From Mariprofundaceae bacterium (lineage in GTDB: Bacteria > Pseudomonadota > Zetaproteobacteria > Mariprofundales > Mariprofundaceae): DNA of 5,354 bases. The position numbers and the translations under genes are program-made. The notes beneath the pieces were generated by a model that made no database searches, had not been told where the DNA came from, and saw only the letters and a program-made list of their open reading frames with translations. This document shows, in pieces, positions 1-5,354 of the stretch. The stretch is taken from the NCBI GenBank assembly GCA_030950965.1, contig JAUZQP010000082.1, forward strand, positions 1 through 5,354. Reading direction: 5' to 3'. Numbering within the stretch: position 1 is the stretch's first letter; each line of letters opens with the position of its first letter.

Positions 1-103
1 CCCCCCCCTTGGGTATCCGCTCGTCTGGCCGTTAATACCCCACAAACCACCCCCCCCCCGCCCCCCCCACTTGGGGGGGGCTCCCTCCTGGGGGCCCCCC
101 CGA
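1..103. other. Low-complexity C/G homopolymer tract, probable contig-end artefact
   Basis: This stretch holds C8 at 1-8, C10 at 50-59, C8 at 61-68, G8 at 73-80, G5 at 90-94 and C7 at 95-101. C8 (61-68) and G8 (73-80) form a perfect 8-bp fold-back with a 4-base loop. The composition is unlike the rest of the window, which is balanced and coding. Homopolymers of this kind at the very end of a sequence are typical of read-end or assembly error, though a real GC-rich spacer cannot be excluded. Frame 1 stays open through it up to a TAA at 163-165, but C/G-only DNA rarely contains stops, so this is weak evidence for coding. Confidence 0.6.
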
Positions 104-295
104 CCATAGAAGAACCTACTGCGGAAATGCTGGATTTTGACAGGTTCCCCCATGGTTTTCGTTAAATACAGCAAGTGTTCGCCTCAAATTATAAGAAACC
201 CCTCCTCAAACCAGTATCCCCTCGCTACGGTCTCTATTCTCGGACAGCCTCTTAGCATATTTCGCTTTTTTTCGTCGAGCACGTAGCTTGTGGCG
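104..295. other. Upstream region with no supported gene
   Basis: Positions 104-165 could be the last codons of a gene reading rightwards: frame 1 gives a natural-looking tail containing EMLDFDRFPHGFR and then TAA. The minus strand is also open over part of the same stretch, so neither is called. Positions 166-295 should contain the promoter and leader of the DHH gene. A consensus TTGACA lies at 137-142 and a TATAAG at 190-195, but they are not correctly spaced with each other. No clear Shine-Dalgarno precedes the DHH start. Sequence reliability here may be reduced by the neighbouring homopolymer tract. Confidence 0.4.
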
Positions 296-1252
296 ATGGC
301 ATATTATGATATTTTTAATGGCGATGCAGATGGCATTTGCGCACTGCATCAACTGCGCATGCATGAACCGCGTTTAACGACCTTGATCACAGGGGTGAAG
401 CGAGACATTGGGCTGCTATCTCGCACTCCCGCTTTAGCAGGCGATCAGCTGACCGTGCTGGATATTTCGTTGGATAAAAATCGCGAAGCCTTGCAACAAC
501 ACTTAGCTCAAGGTGTGCAGGTGCGTTATTTTGATCATCATTTTTCAGGTGATATTCCTAACTCTGAGTATTTATTCGCTTGCATTGATCCATCTGCTGA
601 TGTTTGCACCAGCTTATTGGTGAATCAACACCTGAATGGTGCACACCTGCCGTGGGCAGTGGTCGGCGCATTTGGCGACAACCTCCACGCTGCGGCTCGC
701 CTTGCCGCCGCGCCCTTGGCTTGGGATGATGCTGCCTTGAGCCAGTTAGAACACTTGGGAACCCTGCTTAACTACAATGCTTATGGTGTCACCGAAAACG
801 ACCTATGGCTGCACCCTGCCGATTTGTATCGTGCAGTTTCAGCATTTGAAAGCCCCTTTGATTTTATTGCCCAATCACCGTCTTATCGCGTGCTGGATGA
901 GGGTTACCGTGAAGATATGGCACATAGCAATCAATTGGATACTGTGTGTGAAACTGTCAGTGTTGCCGCATTCATCTTGCCCGATCAACCATGGGCACGC
1001 CGTGTTTCTGGCGTGTTAGGCAATCAATTAGCCTGTGCTCATCCTGACCGTGCACATGCCTTGCTGACAGTGTTGGATGATGGTCACTACCGCATCAGTG
1101 TCCGTGCACCGCTGAGTAATAAAAATCATGCTGACCGTTTGTGTATGCAGTTCCCTGGCGGAGGGGGACGCAAAGCTGCAGCAGGTATTAACGCGCTGCC
1201 TAGCGATCAATTGGATGATTTTATAGGCGCATTTCGGAGTTGTTATGAGTGA
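296..1252 (+). CDS. DHH/DHHA1-family phosphoesterase
   Basis: Predicted soluble cytoplasmic, metal-dependent phosphoesterase of the DHH superfamily (RecJ, NrnA and PPX1 relatives) of about 318 residues, close to the length of NrnA-type proteins. Numbering from the ATG at 296, the N-terminal DHH domain shows motif I FNGDADG (about 8-14, metal-ligand aspartates), motif II VLDIS (about 55-59), the signature DHH (80-82) and a later GAFGDN motif with Asp about 128. The C-terminal DHHA1 domain ends with a glycine-rich FPGGGGRKAAAG loop (about 286-297). In many relatives this loop reads GGGHxxAAG; here the His position is Arg. The substrate is not identifiable from sequence: oligoribonucleotides, cyclic dinucleotides or another phosphodiester are all possible. 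The ATG at 296 is preferred because it puts the FNGDADG motif at the usual distance; a GTG at 290 is the alternative, with an in-frame TAG at 284. No good Shine-Dalgarno is visible. The 3' end overlaps rlmB by 8 bases. Confidence 0.9.
   Translation: MAYYDIFNGDADGICALHQLRMHEPRLTTLITGVKRDIGLLSRTPALAGDQLTVLDISLDKNREALQQHLAQGVQVRYFDHHFSGDIPNSEYLFACIDPSADVCTSLLVNQHLNGAHLPWAVVGAFGDNLHAAARLAAAPLAWDDAALSQLEHLGTLLNYNAYGVTENDLWLHPADLYRAVSAFESPFDFIAQSPSYRVLDEGYREDMAHSNQLDTVCETVSVAAFILPDQPWARRVSGVLGNQLACAHPDRAHALLTVLDDGHYRISVRAPLSNKNHADRLCMQFPGGGGRKAAAGINALPSDQLDDFIGAFRSCYE
1235..1239 (+). promoter_or_regulatory. Ribosome binding site for rlmB inside the DHH gene
   Basis: CGGAG lies 5 bases upstream of the ATG at 1245, inside the last codons of the DHH gene. 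It supports that ATG as the rlmB start and, with the 8-base overlap, translational coupling of the two genes. Confidence 0.65.
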
Positions 1253-2003
1253 AGAGAATCATTGTACCGTTGGCATTCATGCTGTACGGCATTTGTTGCA
1301 AAGTGAGCATCAACAAGTAAGTGAGTTATTGATTGAGAAAGGCAAGTCCCACCCCCGCATCAATGAGTTGATTCACTTGGCAAAAAAGCAAAAAATCCCT
1401 GTGCATATTGTACCCAAAGAGGCATTGACGCGTTTAGCTGACGCTGCCAATCATCAAGGTGCGTTGGCAAAAACCGTTGCATCAGGTTCAAGCAAACAAC
1501 CCTCTTTTAAGGAGTGGTTAGACTGCCTCACAGAAACGGATCTTCCCATCGTTTTACTGTTGGATCAAGTGACCGATCCGCATAATTTTGGTGCTTGTTT
1601 ACGTTCTGCTGAGGCAGCAGGTTGTGCTGCCGTTATTATCCCCCGTCACCATGCTGCTGACCTTAACTCTCCCATCGCTACCAAAACTGCCTGCGGTGCA
1701 GCAGCGCGTTTACCGGTGTTTCAAGAAAGTAACTTATGCCGTGCTCTGGAACGCTTACAAGACCATGGCTTCTGGTCATTTGGGCTGGCAGGGGAAGGGG
1801 AAGAGTCGCTGTATGATGTTGCGTTTACAGGACGTTGCGCCATTGTTATGGGTTCGGAAGATACGGGTTTGCGCCCTTTGGTGCGTAAACATTGTGACCG
1901 CCTGATACGTATTCCTATGCCAGGCACGGTGGAGTCGCTGAATGTTTCGGTGGCGACAGGGGTCACCCTGTTCGAAGCCGTACGCCAACGGCGCTTAGGC
2001 TAA
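1245..2003 (+). CDS. rlmB: 23S rRNA (guanosine(2251)-2'-O)-methyltransferase RlmB
   Basis: SPOUT-class (TrmH/SpoU) methyltransferase that uses S-adenosylmethionine to 2'-O-methylate G2251 in the P-loop of 23S rRNA during 50S assembly. Its 252 residues compare with 243 in E. coli. The N-terminal substrate-binding domain (about 1-78) starts with the typical VGIHAVRHLL and ends at the NHQGALAKT segment. The C-terminal knotted SPOUT domain (about 100-250) carries all three motifs: motif 1 VTDPHNFGACLRSAEAAG (Asn114, Arg120), motif 2 IVMGSEDTGL (Glu205) and motif 3 IPMPGTVESLNVSVATG (about 223-239, Asn233). The ending LFEAVRQRR matches E. coli RlmB almost exactly. In E. coli rlmB follows rnr; here it follows a DHH phosphoesterase, overlapping it by 8 bases. 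The ATG at 1245 is supported by CGGAG five bases upstream. No damage is visible. The general family is certain; RlmB rather than another TrmH paralogue is very likely from the motif 1-3 matches. Confidence 0.96.
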   Translation: MSEENHCTVGIHAVRHLLQSEHQQVSELLIEKGKSHPRINELIHLAKKQKIPVHIVPKEALTRLADAANHQGALAKTVASGSSKQPSFKEWLDCLTETDLPIVLLLDQVTDPHNFGACLRSAEAAGCAAVIIPRHHAADLNSPIATKTACGAAARLPVFQESNLCRALERLQDHGFWSFGLAGEGEESLYDVAFTGRCAIVMGSEDTGLRPLVRKHCDRLIRIPMPGTVESLNVSVATGVTLFEAVRQRRLG

Positions 2004-2005
2004 GG
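2001..2005 (+). promoter_or_regulatory. Ribosome binding site overlapping the rlmB stop codon
   Basis: TAAGG combines the rlmB TAA stop (2001-2003) with an AGG Shine-Dalgarno core, 8 bases before the ATG at 2014. It fixes the start of the downstream gene and suggests that a terminating ribosome can re-initiate there. Confidence 0.55.
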
Positions 2006-2013
2006 TTCAGTCG

Positions 2014-3423
2014 ATGAAGTCGTTGGTTCAAGACTTCCTTGCCCAACTTCAAGGGCGGCAAGGAAGCTTGGCGCGTGCCAATGGCACATTTTTTTCGGCA
2101 CAGGTGGTGAATACTGCGCTGCAACGTATTCGTTTGGATATGCTTGATGGGTCAGAACTGACTGAGCAGGGGTATCATTTTGTACATGGTGCGGCAGCTT
2201 ATCTTGCATGGCTGAGTTATGGCAGCATGAAAAAACGCGGCATTGCCACGACTAGCGATATTCAGCTTGATGCTAATCCACCAGCACTTTCCATCAGTGC
2301 ACAGCGACTACGCGAAGGTCAGCAAGAGTTTTACACCCAGCATGTGCTGAGTGATGTTTACGAACTATTATTACGTCCACCGCACTACTTCCCTTCCTTG
2401 TATGGTACATTATACCCCTTGGAAACCCTTAATATACCCACGCCAGAGTACCTGTATTTGTACGGTTTGTACTTGATGCAGTCCCCTCGTGCAGAAGGTA
2501 ACTGGCCGCATGGCAATCAATCGGGTGGCTCGGATGAAGATTTCACCGCTTCGCGCCATTTGCTGGTGGATGACTTACACCGTGATACAGGGTTACCGCT
2601 GGATGATGCTACGCTACGCGCATTGTCATGGTGGCTGGTGTTTCCGCCTTATGGTTGGGATATGAACGAAGGTCAATGCTACAATATGATGACCTTGATT
2701 GATCAAATTGCAGTGCATCCCGCGCTTCCTGCTGCCGATGGCATCACCTATTTACAGGCGTTGTTGGGCTGTCAAATGGCAGTGATTCGTTTTTTAGCAG
2801 TGCGCACCCTGTTGGTGTTAGGTATTGCGCCGCGCAACCTAGAAGAAAGCCATATCTATCGGAACACTTTAGCTGCCCCCGACCATGCGGCTGCAGCAGT
2901 AGCCATGGAACACGCGCAATGGCTACTGGAGGATCAAGGTGATGCCACTGCTCCTGAAGATTGGGCCAGTCATTGTCAACAGCAATGGCAGCAGGTTATG
3001 CAGCGTGCGCCTCATCCATCATGGCAAGATGATCCTATTTTTAATAGGGCTGAATTTCAACGGTTGGATACCCTTGATCCTAGCGATCATCAAGCAGCGG
3101 TCAGTATTCTTACACCTTTGATGCATGCCATGCCCGATCATTGGTTTATACGTTGCGCAATGGGCACCTACTTAATGCCCGAGATAGATCCCCTCCGTGG
3201 TGAATCATTATTGCGTAGCTGCCTTCGTGATGCTCCCGAAGCCTGCTTGGATGCCCATAGCAGTCTCGCAGCGCGACTAAAGTGGCAGGGTAAAACGAAG
3301 CAAGCTATGCAAATATTTGAAGCTGCTGTCCTGCATTGTCCTTGGCAGCAAGAAAGTGTGGATGGTTGCATGTGGCTGCTCAGTGAAGGACTGACGTACA
3401 AAGTGCGTGGTGCTAACACCTGA
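2014..3423 (+). CDS. Uncharacterised 469-residue protein with TPR-like C-terminus
   Basis: I do not recognise a named family. The protein is soluble-looking: no signal peptide and no clear membrane segment, although 251-271 is fairly hydrophobic (LGCQMAVIRFLAVRTLLVLG). It is rich in Trp, Tyr, Gln, His and Met. The middle region (about 105-230) has dense aromatic blocks, RPPHYFPSLYGTLYP (121-135), PEYLYLYGLYLM (144-155) and LSWWLVFPPYGWDMNEGQ (204-221), which may form the core of a domain. From about 355 to 460 the pattern is helical and TPR-like, with repeated W/L/A/G spacing, for example AARLKWQGKTKQAMQIFEAA (419-438), a good match to one TPR unit; this suggests protein-protein binding. No catalytic or metal motif is evident. 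It starts 10 bases after rlmB with a Shine-Dalgarno overlapping the rlmB stop, so it is almost certainly in the same transcript. A role near rRNA modification or RNA turnover would be a guess from position. The long uninterrupted frame, codon use and operon position make it a real gene. Confidence 0.85.
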   Translation: MKSLVQDFLAQLQGRQGSLARANGTFFSAQVVNTALQRIRLDMLDGSELTEQGYHFVHGAAAYLAWLSYGSMKKRGIATTSDIQLDANPPALSISAQRLREGQQEFYTQHVLSDVYELLLRPPHYFPSLYGTLYPLETLNIPTPEYLYLYGLYLMQSPRAEGNWPHGNQSGGSDEDFTASRHLLVDDLHRDTGLPLDDATLRALSWWLVFPPYGWDMNEGQCYNMMTLIDQIAVHPALPAADGITYLQALLGCQMAVIRFLAVRTLLVLGIAPRNLEESHIYRNTLAAPDHAAAAVAMEHAQWLLEDQGDATAPEDWASHCQQQWQQVMQRAPHPSWQDDPIFNRAEFQRLDTLDPSDHQAAVSILTPLMHAMPDHWFIRCAMGTYLMPEIDPLRGESLLRSCLRDAPEACLDAHSSLAARLKWQGKTKQAMQIFEAAVLHCPWQQESVDGCMWLLSEGLTYKVRGANT

Positions 3424-3432
3424 TGCTATGTA

Positions 3433-3591
3433 AGGTAACTCGCAATAAATAATCTACCAAAATCGCGCAGGATCTTTGTTCAGCATCAAGGCGCAAAAGC
3501 AAAGCATAGCTCGCTATGTAAGCTTTTTTGCAACGCAGATGCTGGGGAAAAAGACAAGCGAGTTTGGTAGATTATTTATTGCGAGTTGCCT
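3433..3591. repeat. Long palindromic intergenic element, MITE- or REP-like
   Basis: A 159-base imperfect palindrome fills most of the gap before the carbonic anhydrase gene. The arms 3437-3461 and 3563-3587 are perfect 25-bp inverted repeats. Outward, AGG at 3433-3435 pairs with CCT at 3589-3591 after one T/G position; inward, pairing resumes as TCGC/GCGA after one mismatch. Nested pairs continue to the centre: CAGCATC (3481-3487) with GATGCTG (3538-3544), GCAAAAGC (3493-3500) with the GCTTTTTTGC run (3522-3531), and CATAGC (3505-3510) with GCTATG (3513-3518) around a 2-base loop. As RNA the whole unit would be one long hairpin. There is no open frame of note inside. The build (long terminal inverted repeats, short, non-coding, intergenic) fits a miniature inverted-repeat transposable element or a dispersed palindromic repeat; no second copy is in this window, so mobility is inferred. 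Confidence 0.8.
3499..3529 (+). terminator. Possible intrinsic terminator at the centre of the palindrome
   Basis: The apex hairpin (CATAGC, TC loop, GCTATG at 3505-3518), extended by AGC/GCT pairing after a small internal loop, runs into T6 at 3524-3529. It could stop transcripts arriving from the rlmB cluster. It is AT-rich and only moderately stable, and the same T run also pairs with upstream A bases in the larger fold, so activity is uncertain. Confidence 0.3.
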
Positions 3592-3616
3592 AACGATGAT
3601 GCCCCCTTTTTTTATT

Positions 3617-3621
3617 GGAGA
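3617..3621 (+). promoter_or_regulatory. can: Ribosome binding site that fixes the carbonic anhydrase start
   Basis: GGAGA sits 9 bases before the ATG at 3631. It decides against the in-frame TTG at 3586, which would lie inside the right arm of the palindromic element and add 15 residues not seen in related carbonic anhydrases. Confidence 0.8.
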
Positions 3622-3630
3622 GTTTTTATA

Positions 3631-4266
3631 ATGTTTCAAAAACATGAGCCTGAATATTTTTTACAGCAAAATGCTGCTTGGTCAGCAAGAAAACAGCGCG
3701 AGAATGCTGAATACTTTAAGCACTTATCCATGCAAAAAAAGCCCAATTTTATGTGGATTGGATGCTCTGATTCCCGTGTGCCTGCTAACGAGATGATCGG
3801 TATTGAACCAGGGCATGTATTTGTTCACCGCAACGTGGCCAATCAGGTGCAACATATCGACTTGAACGCACTGGCAGCGGTTCAATATGCCGTGGATGTA
3901 CTGCAAGTAAAACATATTATTGTCACAGGGCATTACGATTGTGGTGGTGTGCATGCAGCCATGGAGAGCCAGCACTTTGGCATGGTGGATAACTGGATTC
4001 GCGGTGTGCGTGACCTGTGGATGCAGCATCATGAGAGTATGGAAGGGAGGACCGATCACGAAAAGTTTGATCGCCTATGTGAACTCAATGTTATGCGACA
4101 AGTAGCCAACCTCAGTCATACACGCATTATTCAAAATGCTTGGGCGCGGCAACAACCATTAAGTTTACATGGCTGGATCTACCATGTGGAAGATGGTTTG
4201 CTGCGTGATTTAAAGGTTAGTCGCTCTTCGGTTGCTGATGTGGATGGAATTTATCGTATCAAGTAA
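3631..4266 (+). CDS. can: Beta-class carbonic anhydrase
   Basis: Cytoplasmic zinc enzyme that interconverts CO2 and bicarbonate, supplying bicarbonate for carboxylation reactions and pH balance. Its 211 residues compare with 220 for E. coli Can (YadF), which it resembles throughout. Zinc ligands and the catalytic dyad are all present: Cys45, Asp47 and Arg49 in WIGCSDSRVPA, and His101 and Cys104 in TGHYDCGG. FVHRNVANQV, NALAAVQYAVDVL, LCELNVMRQVANL and HGWIYHVEDGLLRDL are also family blocks. Trp42, Arg67 and Tyr184 fall exactly where the E. coli and Haemophilus enzymes have Trp39, Arg64 and Tyr181, the non-catalytic bicarbonate site of allosteric (type II) beta enzymes, so similar bicarbonate inhibition is inferred. 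The C-terminus is about 10 residues shorter than in E. coli. The ATG at 3631 is chosen for its GGAGA Shine-Dalgarno. The gene lies 40 bases after a palindromic repeat and overlaps the downstream permease. No firm promoter was seen. Confidence 0.97.
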   Translation: MFQKHEPEYFLQQNAAWSARKQRENAEYFKHLSMQKKPNFMWIGCSDSRVPANEMIGIEPGHVFVHRNVANQVQHIDLNALAAVQYAVDVLQVKHIIVTGHYDCGGVHAAMESQHFGMVDNWIRGVRDLWMQHHESMEGRTDHEKFDRLCELNVMRQVANLSHTRIIQNAWARQQPLSLHGWIYHVEDGLLRDLKVSRSSVADVDGIYRIK

Positions 4267-5182
4267 ACGTACACCACGTCAAAATAACTTCTCCGTCATT
4301 GCCGCTTACATCGGTGTGGTACTGATTTGGAGCACTACACCGCTGGCTATTACATGGAGCGGTCAAGCAGCGGGCTTTTTGTTTGGTGTGAGTTCGCGCA
4401 TGGTTGTCGGCATGGTGTTGGCTGTGGCATTTACCCTACTCTTGGGTGCGCGGCTGGTATGGCATCGCCGAGCAATACAGGCCTATGCTTATGCTGGTAT
4501 GGGTCTGTATTGCAGCATGACTGCCGTGTATTGGGCGGCACAATACATTCCTTCAGGCTGGATCGCGTTACTTTTTGGCTTAACGCCCATTTTTTCTGCC
4601 ATCATGGCTGCATTATGGTTGGAAGGTGAACCGATTACCCGCAACCGTATGATTGGTATGCTCATTGGTTTGCTAGGGCTATTATGGATCGTGAAAAGCA
4701 GTTTGGCATGGCATGAGTCTGCTATTTATGGTGTGCTGGGGGTAGTTTTGTCGGGTTTGCTTTATTCGCTATCAGCCGTATGGGTGAAGCGCGCTGGTGC
4801 TGATATTCCTGCAACCACCATGAATGCAGGCAGTTTAATGGTGGCTGCGCCGCTCTTTTTCTTAACATGGTGCTTCACTCAACCAGGTTGGGCTACAACA
4901 TGGCTCTTGATGCAACATGCGACATGGCACAGCCTGATGTCGATTGCCTACTTGGCGGTCTTTGGTTCAGTGTTTGGGTTCTCGCTTTATTACTTCATTT
5001 TACAGCGGCTCGATGCCACGCGAACCGCACTCATTTCTTTTATGACACCCATTACCGCGATGATACTCGGCGTCTATTTCAATGATGAAGTCATCACCCA
5101 AGATATTCTCATCGGTGGTGTTTTTGTACTGGTTGGTCTCGCGTGGTTTGAATTTGGTCATCGCGTGATGAAACATCATTAA
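4238..5182 (+). CDS. EamA-domain permease of the drug/metabolite transporter (DMT) superfamily
   Basis: Inner-membrane protein of about 314 residues with two EamA repeats of about five membrane helices each, the standard 10-helix DMT build. Repeat 1 (about 18-152) begins with AAYIGVVLIWSTTPLAITW and includes AVYWAAQYIPSGWIALLFGLTPIFSAI, typical of the helix 3-4 region; repeat 2 (about 160-305) includes GVVLSGLLYSLSAVWVKR and the matching FGFSLYYFILQRLDATRTALISFMTPITAMILG. Helix ends carry basic residues (for example VWHRR about 74-78). Substrate cannot be told: DMT members export amino acids, metabolites or drugs. It overlaps the end of the carbonic anhydrase gene by 29 bases, so the two are probably co-translated, though a functional link to bicarbonate is not shown. 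The start is uncertain: ATG 4238, ATG 4244 and TTG 4232 all lie in the overlap and none has a good Shine-Dalgarno. Confidence 0.92.
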   Translation: MWMEFIVSSKRTPRQNNFSVIAAYIGVVLIWSTTPLAITWSGQAAGFLFGVSSRMVVGMVLAVAFTLLLGARLVWHRRAIQAYAYAGMGLYCSMTAVYWAAQYIPSGWIALLFGLTPIFSAIMAALWLEGEPITRNRMIGMLIGLLGLLWIVKSSLAWHESAIYGVLGVVLSGLLYSLSAVWVKRAGADIPATTMNAGSLMVAAPLFFLTWCFTQPGWATTWLLMQHATWHSLMSIAYLAVFGSVFGFSLYYFILQRLDATRTALISFMTPITAMILGVYFNDEVITQDILIGGVFVLVGLAWFEFGHRVMKHH

Positions 5183-5301
5183 GGGCGGCGGTTGTCAATG
5201 GACAGTAGGATTGAAAAACAATAACAAGACGAAAGTCAGCCCTGTTTTATGCGTGGTCATCATTCAATAGACTTATACATTCACCGTTCGCGTATTTTTA
5301 T

Positions 5302-5307
5302 AGGAGA
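5302..5307 (+). promoter_or_regulatory. Strong Shine-Dalgarno for the gene at the window end
   Basis: AGGAGA stands 8 bases before the ATG at 5316, the best Shine-Dalgarno match in the window. It supports a real gene start although only 13 codons are visible. Confidence 0.65.
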
Positions 5308-5315
5308 AACAACGA

Positions 5316-5354
5316 ATGAATTATATCTTTAAAATCAATATGTTAATTCATATT
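5316..5354 (+). CDS. Start of an unidentified gene, cut by the window end
   Basis: Thirteen codons (MNYIFKINMLIHI) are open to the last base, behind an AGGAGA Shine-Dalgarno at ideal spacing and a 133-base gap after the permease gene, so it probably has its own promoter. The residues are mixed basic and hydrophobic and could begin a signal or membrane segment. The first six residues loosely resemble the extended signal peptides of autotransporters (MNxI[FY][KR]), but the rest of that motif, including its Trp, is missing, so no family is assigned. Confidence 0.55.
   Translation, partial: MNYIFKINMLIHI

Noticed and set aside
1..103. Repeated C runs as a repeat array or phase-variable tract
   Set aside because: The runs differ in length and spacing and sit at the sequence end; there is no gene start nearby whose expression they would switch.
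31..154. Minus-strand open frame beginning with an ATG at about 152-154
   Set aside because: Only about 40 codons, kept open mainly by C/G homopolymers, and competing with an equally open plus-strand frame.
137..167. TTGACA at 137-142 with TTAAAT at 162-167 as a promoter for the DHH gene
   Set aside because: The -35 is perfect but the spacer is 19 bases, the -10 matches only 4 of 6, and the neighbouring sequence quality is doubtful.
188..195. TATAAG (+ strand) or TATAAT (- strand) around 188-195 as a -10 box
   Set aside because: No acceptable -35 hexamer at 16-18 bases on either strand.
3586..3630. TTG start that would extend the carbonic anhydrase by 15 residues
   Set aside because: It lies inside the right arm of the palindromic repeat, has no family match in the added residues, and the ATG at 3631 has a proper GGAGA Shine-Dalgarno.
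5182..5249. Terminator after the permease gene (AGGGC at 5182-5186 with GCCCT at 5239-5243 then GTTTTA)
   Set aside because: Five base pairs across a loop of about 50 bases is not a convincing intrinsic terminator.
5274..5279. TATACA as a -10 box for the gene at 5316
   Set aside because: Only 4 of 6 matches and no recognisable -35 at the right distance.

Overview
The window reads as a chromosomal stretch of a gammaproteobacterium. RlmB and the beta-class carbonic anhydrase both resemble their Enterobacteria and Haemophilus counterparts motif by motif, and all genes share the same moderate GC and codon style. A Thiotrichales-like sulfur oxidiser is possible, but that is a guess. All supported genes are on the + strand and look like ordinary core or housekeeping genes.

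Layout. Positions 1-103 are dominated by C and G homopolymers, including a perfect C8/G8 fold-back. They look like a contig-end artefact or low-complexity DNA, and nothing firm can be called before about 290. Positions 296-3423 form a tight three-gene cluster: a DHH/DHHA1 phosphoesterase, rlmB (23S rRNA G2251 2'-O-methyltransferase; starts inside the first gene), and an unrecognised 469-residue protein with a TPR-like C-terminus, whose Shine-Dalgarno overlaps the rlmB stop. Two of the three families act on RNA or nucleotides, so the third may be linked, but this rests on position alone.

Positions 3433-3591, between the cluster and the next genes, hold a long imperfect palindrome with 25-bp perfect arms and a nested central hairpin. 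It has the build of a MITE- or REP-like element and is the most notable non-coding structure here. Next come a complete beta-carbonic anhydrase (can, 3631-4266) and an overlapping EamA/DMT-family permease (about 4238-5182), probably translationally coupled. After a 133-bp gap, a new gene begins at 5316 behind a strong Shine-Dalgarno and runs off the window.

I see no CRISPR array, tRNA, rRNA, phage gene or defence system. I did not find a convincing novel multi-gene system. The best leads are the palindromic element and the uncharacterised third gene of the rlmB cluster.
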